DNA from: an uncultured Veillonella sp.
GTDB taxonomy: Bacteria; Bacillota; Negativicutes; Veillonellales; Veillonellaceae
DNA length: 20,411 nt
Direction of reading: 5' to 3'
Assembly (NCBI RefSeq): GCF_938010505.1
Contig: NZ_CALLVP010000102.1
Span: forward strand, 1-20,411
Shown here: piece by piece, positions 14,751 through 20,411 of the stretch
Layout of the letters: every line of letters starts with the position of its first letter
How positions within the stretch are numbered: the stretch's first letter is position 1
Position numbers and translations under genes: made by a program
Notes under the pieces: generated by a model
What the model saw: the letters and a program-made list of their open reading frames with translations, nothing else
Databases searched by the model: none
What the model was told of the DNA's origin: nothing

Positions 14751-15419
14751 TTAAACAACTAAGAATAAAAGTACTGTAATAGCAATTAAAGCACCAATCA
14801 CACTATAGTCTATTCTCTTCAAGCCTACGGATGCAGCAAAACTGTGTGTAGGTCCACCGAAGCCACGTAGTTCCAATGATAACGCCATTGTTTCGGAGCG
14901 TCCCAAGGATTTTAGCAGTAATGGTTGGATAACAGATGCATAAGATTTTATGCGTTTAATGAAGTTACCTTCTAAAGACAAACCACGGCAAGCTTGAGCC
15001 TCTTGTACAGCATGGCTTTCAGCAATGAAATCAGGCACGAAGCGAAGTGCAGCAGTGAACATAAATGCATATTCATAAGGAATTCTGCATTGTGTTACGA
15101 GCGCTGCTGTAAGATCTTGCAATTTTGTAGTTGCCAACAGACAGATGAATACAAGTGTCATAGCAAGCATACGTAAGCCAGATACGATGGCAGATGTTAC
15201 ATCGCCGCTACCGATGAATTGGACGAGGCCAAGGAATACGGCAAAGCTAGTCAATGCCAATACGGCTTTGTGTTGTTTAAATAGCAAACCAGCAACAAAC
15301 AATACACCGAGTTCTACAACGACTAATAGCAAAAGAGATATCCAGTCGCGCAACAGGATGGCCCACACGGATACGACGAGGGTCATCAAGATTTTTGTTA
15401 ACGGTACTAAACGTTCCAT
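14751..15419 (-). CDS. ecfT: ECF transporter transmembrane component EcfT
   Basis: EcfT is the scaffold subunit that couples the S-component to the two ATPases in energy-coupling-factor vitamin or metabolite importers. The 222-residue protein has several hydrophobic helices at the N-terminal half and one near the C-terminus. It shows the two cytoplasmic coupling motifs that insert in the ATPases: ACRG (143-146, in EAQACRGLSLEG) and ELRG (183-186, in LSLELRGFGGP). TAGGAGG before the ATG overlaps the stop of the upstream ATPase gene, nine bases away, so translation is coupled. It is the last gene of a three-gene operon. Confidence 0.9.
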   Translation of the reverse strand: MERLVPLTKILMTLVVSVWAILLRDWISLLLLVVVELGVLFVAGLLFKQHKAVLALTSFAVFLGLVQFIGSGDVTSAIVSGLRMLAMTLVFICLLATTKLQDLTAALVTQCRIPYEYAFMFTAALRFVPDFIAESHAVQEAQACRGLSLEGNFIKRIKSYASVIQPLLLKSLGRSETMALSLELRGFGGPTHSFAASVGLKRIDYSVIGALIAITVLLFLVV

Positions 15420-15428
15420 ATGTCCCTC

Positions 15429-16241
15429 CTATTTTCCGCTCAACTGAGCCACTAACTTAGATTTCAATTCATCCATGGATTTGCAATAGCCCAAGGATGG
15501 TACCGCTAGTGAAAGCTCTACACTTGGCGGTTTCGTAAGGCCTAAATCTTGCAATTCATCAGTGGATTTTCTAAACAATTCCTCTGGATTGCCATCAAAG
15601 GCTACGGTTTGGTTGCCCATGATGATAGCACGGCTACATTCGCTAGCCATGATTTCCATATCATGAGTAATGAGAAGGATCGTGATGCCTTCTGCATTGA
15701 GCTGGCGCAATAATGCTAGTAGCTCTTTTGTTTCCTTACCATCTTGACCACTGGTTGGCTCATCGAGGATGAGGATTTTAGACTTCATAGCCAACGCGGA
15801 AGCAATGGCTACGCGTTGCTTTTCACCACGGCGCAAGGTCGGAGGGTATGCTTCACGCAAGTGAGCAATACCTGTACGTTTCAATACTTCATCAACGATG
15901 CGTTTCACTTCGGATTTAGTGCGACCCAAAGACTCAGGCCCAAAGGCAACCTCAGTGGCTACAGTCGGTCTAAACATTTGACGATCTGGCTGTTGGAATA
16001 CATAGCCGATAAATTGCCCCCGTTTAGACGGCGGCATGGACGTAATGTCTCTACCGTTATAATACATGCGGCCTTCGCTAGCCTTTTCGAGGCCTACGAG
16101 CAAACGAGTTATGGTAGTTTTACCGCAACCATTACGACCACCGATGGCGATATATTCGCCTCCTTCGATGGTGAAAGTCACGTCTCGGAAAATATCTACG
16201 GATGGCACATAGCCAAAGCGGATGTTTTCAACCTTAAGCAT
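15429..16241 (-). CDS. ecfA: ECF transporter ATPase (second A component) with non-canonical signature
   Basis: This 270-residue ABC ATPase has Walker A GGRNGCGKTT (34-43), a normal Q-loop YVFQQPDRQ (Gln83), Walker B ILILDE (156-161) and the H-loop His193 in ITHD. The ABC signature, normally LSGGQ, reads LRRGE (136-140), and the D-loop reads SGQD. The start at 16241 matches the conserved LKVENIRFGY N-terminus and has GGTGG five bases upstream. The frame extends 12 codons further (MLMMYQERTVAL), but that is unlikely to be used. The ATG overlaps the end of the upstream fusion gene by eight bases, implying coupled translation and 1:1 synthesis with it. Confidence 0.9.
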   Translation of the reverse strand: MLKVENIRFGYVPSVDIFRDVTFTIEGGEYIAIGGRNGCGKTTITRLLVGLEKASEGRMYYNGRDITSMPPSKRGQFIGYVFQQPDRQMFRPTVATEVAFGPESLGRTKSEVKRIVDEVLKRTGIAHLREAYPPTLRRGEKQRVAIASALAMKSKILILDEPTSGQDGKETKELLALLRQLNAEGITILLITHDMEIMASECSRAIIMGNQTVAFDGNPEELFRKSTDELQDLGLTKPPSVELSLAVPSLGYCKSMDELKSKLVAQLSGK

Positions 16242-17832
16242 GAGCGCCACCGTCCTTTCCTGGTACATCATCAACACGTTGAATAGGTTGTTTTTCTACA
16301 GTCGTAGTATTTGTTTGATTTACTGTGGAGTTGCTTTTACCATGCACTTCAGTTTGAATAGCGTGAGCCATTTCAATTTGATGCAAGCCCTTAATAGCAG
16401 ACTCGATGCTGAGCCAAGGTTCATCGCTGTGGAAGCCCGCTTGTTCCAGTTCCATGTATGTGGTGAACACGGATGGCAATGCATCAACGTGAATATTGTG
16501 TTCATACATATAACGAAGCGTAGTAGGTACATCATCGTCACAAGCGATAGAGCCATCCACCATGAGGGCCATGCGGTTTGCATACGGCAATACAGCATGC
16601 AAGTCATGGTCGATAACGACAACGGTGATACCGTGTTTTTGGTTCAAGTCACCTACGAGGCGATATAATTCAGCGGTCCCATCTGGATCGAGGGAGCTAG
16701 TCGGTTCATCAAGAACAAGTACGGTTGGGTTCGTAGCCAATACGGAAGCGATAGCCAAACGTTGGCGTTGACCACCAGATAAACTTGTAATCTTACGGTC
16801 TTCTAATCCCACAAGGCCAACTTGTTCAAACACCTCTTGAGAACGAGAGGTAATCGTTTCACGGTCGTAACCACGATTTTCCATGGCAAAGGCCACTTCT
16901 TCACGAACCGTCATCGTTACGAGCTGTGTATCGTAATCGGCCAGAACTACACCGATATGGTTCGCTAGTTCTGGAATTTCCATTTGCGTGGTCGCTTGGC
17001 CATCTACAAAGACCATACCTTCTAGGCGACCACCATAGAATTTAGGCACCGCACCTACCATCGCCATGCAAAGGGTACTTTTACCACAACCTGCAGGACC
17101 AGTTACCACTAAGAAGTCACCATCATGTACATCGAGATTGATGTTTTCAAGAGATGGCGTGGTCGCCTTAGGATGGTAGTAATTTACGTGCTCAATAGAA
17201 ATCTTAGCTTGGCGCTCAGGTAAGATCGTCAAGTGACTATGATCGGAGCCCAATTCCTCTGCACTTGGCAACATGCCCCGTTTAGAAAATAAACGTTGCG
17301 CCGGAATGTATAAAATCGGCGTAATGGCACCGTTCAAAGCGCCTACGATAAGAACCATTGGCCACATACCGTACATATACACATTATCTGGCAAACCCAG
17401 AACTTGCCACAAAATGGTAACGAAGATACCACCAGATACAACGGTCGCCAAGAATCCAGATAGGATTGGTGTCAAATCAAAGCCCCCAATTTTACGGAAC
17501 TTCATGGACAGCATAGCGCGCGTCACGAGAGCAGCCGTCAAAGCACCACCTGGTTCGGACAACAAGTTGCCGTAAGGGAATGCGGACTTCGACGTCAATA
17601 CGTTGATAAGGGCTGCTACTAGGCCAATCCCCAAAGTTTGACTCAAACTAGGACGAGTCAATAAAATGGCTACGCAGTACGTAGCAATCGTCCAGTTCGG
17701 CGTCACCCCAGCCACACTAGGGCTCACCAAATGCAAAATCGTGCCCAATGCGAGCATCAATGTGCTGACAGTAACCCATCTAAACTGGCCACCCTGCACA
17801 TGCGTGTACACAAGATCTTGAATCCGTTCCAT
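16234..17832 (-). CDS. ECF S-component fused to ECF ATPase (TrpP-like S domain)
   Basis: This 532-residue protein joins two normally separate subunits. Residues 1-185 are a hydrophobic, roughly six-helix domain resembling ECF substrate-binding S-components. It is closest in my recollection to the TrpP group, with GTILHLVSPSVAGVTPNW and NLLSEPGGALTAALV as similar stretches, so tryptophan is a possible but unproven substrate. Residues 210-450 are an ABC ATPase: Walker A GPAGCGKST (245-253), signature LSGGQ (352-355 region), Walker B VLVLDE (371-376) and H-loop His409. The Q-loop that normally reads FQ-x-P-x-x-Q is VLADYDTQ, with Ala298 in place of the glutamine. A polar tail rich in Thr, Asn and Gln ends the protein. 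GAGG lies five bases before the ATG. It is the first gene of the ecf operon. Confidence 0.88.
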   Translation of the reverse strand: MERIQDLVYTHVQGGQFRWVTVSTLMLALGTILHLVSPSVAGVTPNWTIATYCVAILLTRPSLSQTLGIGLVAALINVLTSKSAFPYGNLLSEPGGALTAALVTRAMLSMKFRKIGGFDLTPILSGFLATVVSGGIFVTILWQVLGLPDNVYMYGMWPMVLIVGALNGAITPILYIPAQRLFSKRGMLPSAEELGSDHSHLTILPERQAKISIEHVNYYHPKATTPSLENINLDVHDGDFLVVTGPAGCGKSTLCMAMVGAVPKFYGGRLEGMVFVDGQATTQMEIPELANHIGVVLADYDTQLVTMTVREEVAFAMENRGYDRETITSRSQEVFEQVGLVGLEDRKITSLSGGQRQRLAIASVLATNPTVLVLDEPTSSLDPDGTAELYRLVGDLNQKHGITVVVIDHDLHAVLPYANRMALMVDGSIACDDDVPTTLRYMYEHNIHVDALPSVFTTYMELEQAGFHSDEPWLSIESAIKGLHQIEMAHAIQTEVHGKSNSTVNQTNTTTVEKQPIQRVDDVPGKDGGAHA

Positions 17833-18080
17833 AATAGCCTCATTTCTATAAAAATATATATGGATTTATTTTATCATTCTTCGAGAATTTGTGAAAGCCT
17901 AGACAGCATCAGCACAGTATATGGAACTCATATCGCACTTTTTTGTCATATACTTATGATATAATGCATACAAATACTTATACTCAAAGAGTATTAACAT
18001 TAATTTTGAAAGCTAAGATAATAAATCTTAAAATATTACCTAATTAATATATTTCATATAGTCTACAAAGAAGGTTCCTC
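17833..18080. other. Divergent intergenic region between the ecf operon and the isochorismatase remnant
   Basis: This 248-bp AT-rich stretch must hold promoters for both directions. On the plus strand TATAAT at 17960-17965 is a good -10 without a clear -35. On the minus strand TTGAGT, 17 bases and TTATAT form a weak ecf promoter candidate. ATTCT-TCG-AGAAT at 17876-17888 is a small perfect hairpin in the ecf leader. I found no T-box or other riboswitch motif and no gene. Confidence 0.4.
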
Positions 18081-18320
18081 ATGGCACAGGCATTAATCGT
18101 AATCGATATACAAGAAGGTTTAGTTAACGAAAACCCTTACGATGCAAAAAAGCTTATCACAAATACAAAAGCAATCATTCAACATTTCAGAAATCAAAAT
18201 ATAGAAGTAATTTTTATCAGACACTCTGAAGATGAAGGTTTATTAGCAACAGGCAGTGATAATTGGCAAAATCGATTTGCGCAGCTAAAAACAACAAAAG
18301 AAATTTTAAGCATCAATTAA
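18081..18320 (+). pseudogene. Internally deleted isochorismatase-family cysteine hydrolase
   Basis: The 79-residue product starts ALIVIDIQEGLVNENPYD, the first strand and catalytic Asp9 of the isochorismatase-like hydrolases, and continues through VIFIRHSEDEG. Family members are about 170-190 residues. Here the sequence jumps from GSDNW to QNRFAQLKTTKEIL, which resembles the usual C-terminal tail (W-x-NRFA, then a KEIL/EEIL-like end). The middle, with the catalytic Lys and Cys, is missing. This looks like an in-frame internal deletion rather than simple truncation, and the protein cannot be an active hydrolase of this type. AAGAAGG precedes the ATG. A weak AT-rich hairpin (18328-18344) follows. 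Confidence 0.65.
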
Positions 18321-18427
18321 ATTATGAAAATCTTATAAAGATTTCTATAATTTTTCTCACCTATTTGTCATATATGTATGTTAAAATTTCATCAAATATT
18401 TATGCCCGAACATAGGAGGTCTTTTTT

Positions 18428-19084
18428 ATGTATAAGTATATTACGATTTTAGGAGCTGCGGGCCAAATAGCTCAAAAGTTGACTGCTACACTATTAACAT
18501 ATACAGATATGCACATTACATTATATGGTCGTCAGTTGAAAACACGTATACCTCCAGAGATTATCGACCATGAACGTGTTACAGTGATTGAAGGTTCTTT
18601 TCAAAACCCTGCTAAGTTAGAACAAGCTGTAACAAATGCGGAGGTTGTATTTGTAGGTTCTATGGAATCCGGCAGTGATATGGCGTCCATCGTGAAAGCA
18701 TTGAGCCGTAAAAATGTACGCCGTGTTATCGGCGTTTCCATGGCTGGCCTTTCTGGTGAATTCCCTGTAGCACTTGAAAAATGGACCTTCGATAACTTGC
18801 CTATTAGCTATGTTCAAGGTGAGCGTCAAGCTCGTAACGTATTGTGCGAATCCAATTTAAATTACACTATCTTGCGCCTCACATGGCTTTATAATGATCC
18901 GGAAAAAACCGATTACGAACTCATCCCTGAAGGGGCTCAATTCAACGATGCCCAAGTTTCACGCGAAGCTGTGGTAAAAGCCATCTTTGATATCTTACAT
19001 GCTGCGGATGAAACTCCTTTCCACCGCACAAGCATCGGCGTAGGTGAGCCAGGTACACACTTCGATAAACCAAGCTTTCACTAA
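18428..19084 (+). CDS. NAD(P)-binding Rossmann protein, atypical SDR / NmrA-like
   Basis: This 218-residue protein has a Rossmann dinucleotide motif at the N-terminus, ITILGAAGQIAQKL (5-18, pattern GxxGxxA). An Arg-containing loop after strand 2 (LYGRQLK, 32-38) suggests NADP preference. VIEGSFQNPAKLEQAV (53-68) and VSMAGLSGEF (103-112) are typical of NAD(P)H-binding NmrA or atypical SDR proteins. No classical YxxxK active site is seen; Tyr128 is followed by VQGERQ. Specific function is unknown; such proteins serve as reductases, epimerases or redox sensors. AGGAGG lies eight bases before the ATG. It is more GC-rich than the fragment upstream and probably monocistronic. Confidence 0.85.
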   Translation: MYKYITILGAAGQIAQKLTATLLTYTDMHITLYGRQLKTRIPPEIIDHERVTVIEGSFQNPAKLEQAVTNAEVVFVGSMESGSDMASIVKALSRKNVRRVIGVSMAGLSGEFPVALEKWTFDNLPISYVQGERQARNVLCESNLNYTILRLTWLYNDPEKTDYELIPEGAQFNDAQVSREAVVKAIFDILHAADETPFHRTSIGVGEPGTHFDKPSFH

Positions 19085-19121
19085 TATATAACTATAATTA
19101 ACAATAAAGGCCGAATAGACT

Positions 19122-19304
19122 ATGAAAATAGATAAAAGCTACAGTAATACAATAAATATTAACGATAATACAACTAATATTTTACAAGCTAAGATAGATA
19201 TATTATCTGCTCTTGTAGAAGGCCAAAATGATATCATTCAAGGACGTATTCTATCTTTAGAGAAATCCTTTGATAGTATAGACCAAATGTTAGATAAAAT
19301 ATAA
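19122..19304 (+). CDS. Small helical protein (60 residues), unknown
   Basis: A 60-residue frame begins MKIDKSYSNTININDNTTNI. Its C-terminal half (ILQAKIDILSALVEGQNDIIQGRILSLEKSFDSIDQMLDKI region) has hydrophobic residues at heptad-like spacing, suggesting an amphipathic helix or coiled coil. There are no cysteines, signal peptide or membrane segment. Only a weak AAAGG about twelve bases upstream precedes the ATG. The gene follows the Rossmann gene by 37 bp and is closed by a very strong terminator 30 bp downstream, which supports real transcription through it. It resembles small phage-type or accessory proteins only in general style, and I do not recognise it. Confidence 0.5.
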   Translation: MKIDKSYSNTININDNTTNILQAKIDILSALVEGQNDIIQGRILSLEKSFDSIDQMLDKI

Positions 19305-19333
19305 ATAGTATAATATATTAATTCTATAATAAT

Positions 19334-19402
19334 AAGGTATATCCAAAATTTAAGAGTACATTTTTACTCATGTAACATAGATTTTGGATATACCTTTTTT
19401 AT
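19334..19402 (+). terminator. Strong intrinsic terminator
   Basis: AAGGTATATCCAAAAT (19334-19349) pairs perfectly over 16 bp with 19381-19396, followed by a run of T. The 31-nt loop holds a second small stem, GAGTA/TACTC. On the other strand the T-run is lacking, so it acts on the plus strand, ending the 18428-19304 unit before the ribokinase gene. Confidence 0.9.
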
Positions 19403-19449
19403 TCCTACATTTTATAGATATTTATATAGATAAACTCGCGTATTTACGC

Positions 19450-19472
19450 TATACTAATAAATAATTAGTATA
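19450..19472. promoter_or_regulatory. Perfect palindrome upstream of ribokinase
   Basis: TATACTAAT, five bases, ATTAGTATA form a 9-bp perfect inverted repeat in the 222-bp region before the ribokinase gene. It could be a regulator site. The rest of the region to 19624 is AT-rich. TATAAA at 19539-19544 may be a -10, but I could not pair it with a -35. Confidence 0.35.
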
Positions 19473-19624
19473 TACTATAGGTATGTGAAAGCAAATGCCT
19501 CTTTGATTATCAATTATATTTATATATGCGACTTATCGTATAAAATACCCTAAGTTTTATGTATAAAAATAAATGATGGTCATTTTTAGTCCCAGTTAGG
19601 GCAGGGGTGAATCAAGGAGTTATT

Positions 19625-20411
19625 ATGAATCGCATTGTTGTTATTGGCAGTTGTAACATGGATATTGTAGTCCTCGCGGACAAACGCCCTACTGCAGGCG
19701 AAACAATTATGGGCAACGAATTACACATCGCCCACGGTGGCAAAGGTGCAAACCAAGCGGTAGCAGCTGCTCGATTAGGTGCAGAGGTTACCATGGTTGG
19801 TTGCATCGGTCAAGATGCTTACGGCCAAATGATTGTAGATAATCTAAAAGAAAATCATATCAATACGGACTACATCGTTACTGTACCTGATACTACAACG
19901 GGAACAGCACATATCACATTGGCTGAAGGCGACAATAGCATCATTGTTATTTCTGGCGCTAATGCAAAGGTAGATAATACTGTAGTGGATAATGCTTGGT
20001 CAGCTATCGAGCAAGCGGATCTCGTAATGGTTCAAAACGAGATTCCTATTCCAACAATCGAATACATCATTCGTCGTTGTCACGAGGCTAATGTGAAAGT
20101 TCTCTTAAATCCGGCTCCAGCGGCAGACCTCAATCCTGAGTGGTTAGCATTGGCAACCTATATTACGCCAAACGAACATGAGCTTTCAGCGCTTTATCCT
20201 AATCAATCTACAGAAGAAACATTGTTAGCTAACGAAAATAAAATCATCGTTACCCTCGGTAGCAAAGGCGTAGGCTACGCCGACAACGGTAACATTCACA
20301 CCGTATCCGGTTTAAAGGTGAAACCCGTAGATACGACAGGTGCAGGCGATACATTCAACGGTGCCTTTGCAACGGCTATTGTCAATGGTAAAAGCTTAGC
20401 CGACGCTCTAC
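19625..20411 (+). CDS. rbsK: Ribokinase (PfkB family), 3' end outside the window
   Basis: This enzyme phosphorylates D-ribose at O5 with ATP. The visible 262 residues cover most of a roughly 300-residue protein. PfkB signature 1 is HGGKGANQAVAAARLG (37-52). Signature 2 is DTTGAGDTFNGAFA (236-249), with catalytic Asp242 in the GAGD anion hole. GSCNMDIVV (8-16) is the sugar-binding start, and NPAPA (162-166) and TPNEHE (181-186) are ribokinase-type motifs. AAGGAG lies five bases before the ATG. No rbs transporter is in view; its regulation and downstream partners lie outside the window. Other PfkB sugar or nucleoside kinases remain possible but fit less well. Confidence 0.92.
   Translation, partial: MNRIVVIGSCNMDIVVLADKRPTAGETIMGNELHIAHGGKGANQAVAAARLGAEVTMVGCIGQDAYGQMIVDNLKENHINTDYIVTVPDTTTGTAHITLAEGDNSIIVISGANAKVDNTVVDNAWSAIEQADLVMVQNEIPIPTIEYIIRRCHEANVKVLLNPAPAADLNPEWLALATYITPNEHELSALYPNQSTEETLLANENKIIVTLGSKGVGYADNGNIHTVSGLKVKPVDTTGAGDTFNGAFATAIVNGKSLADAL

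Noticed and set aside
19481..19500. A catabolite-repression (cre) site before ribokinase
   Set aside because: TGAAAGCAAATGCC resembles the cre consensus but misses the central CG and the final base, so the match is too weak.

Overview
The window looks like chromosomal DNA of a low-to-medium-GC bacterium with strong AGGAGG-type ribosome binding sites. The gene families and the overall feel of the proteins suggest a diderm Firmicute of the Negativicutes, most likely Veillonella or a close relative. This is recognition from the sequence, not a database result. No rRNA, tRNA, CRISPR array or insertion sequence was seen.

Layout. Position 1-226 (minus) is the N-terminus of a membrane-anchored protein cut by the window edge. 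Position 347-655 (plus) is a small unknown protein ending at a hairpin terminator shared with the convergent cstA (799-2637, minus), a CstA-family pyruvate/peptide transporter with its own sigma-A-like promoter. Positions 11264 down to 2821 (minus) hold a complete histidine operon in the order hisZG (fused), hisD, hisB, hisA, hisF, hisI, hisE, hisC, hisH. It starts at a promoter buried in a perfect palindrome and ends at a strong terminator. The step missing from the operon, histidinol-phosphate phosphatase, is supplied by a PHP-type hisJ just upstream (11774-12637). Between them is an unknown small membrane protein.

Upstream of hisJ are a GNAT acetyltransferase (12765-13265) and an AT-rich, self-inhibited class II Fic protein with a C-terminal winged helix (13289-14506). 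The fic upstream region carries three palindromes with an identical GTAAAA-N8-TTTTAC core at 51-52 bp spacing. Next, read from 17832 down to 14751, is a three-gene ECF transporter operon: an S-component fused to an ATPase, a second ATPase, and EcfT. The two ATPases look degenerate in complementary motifs.

The right end, on the plus strand, holds an internally deleted isochorismatase-family remnant, an NAD(P)-binding Rossmann protein, a 60-residue helical protein with a strong terminator, and the 5' part of a ribokinase gene running off the end.

The most notable items are the evenly spaced operator array before fic, the HisZ-HisG fusion with its promoter-overlapping palindrome, the asymmetric S-A-fused ECF transporter, and the degenerate tandem repeats that fill several spacers inside the his operon.
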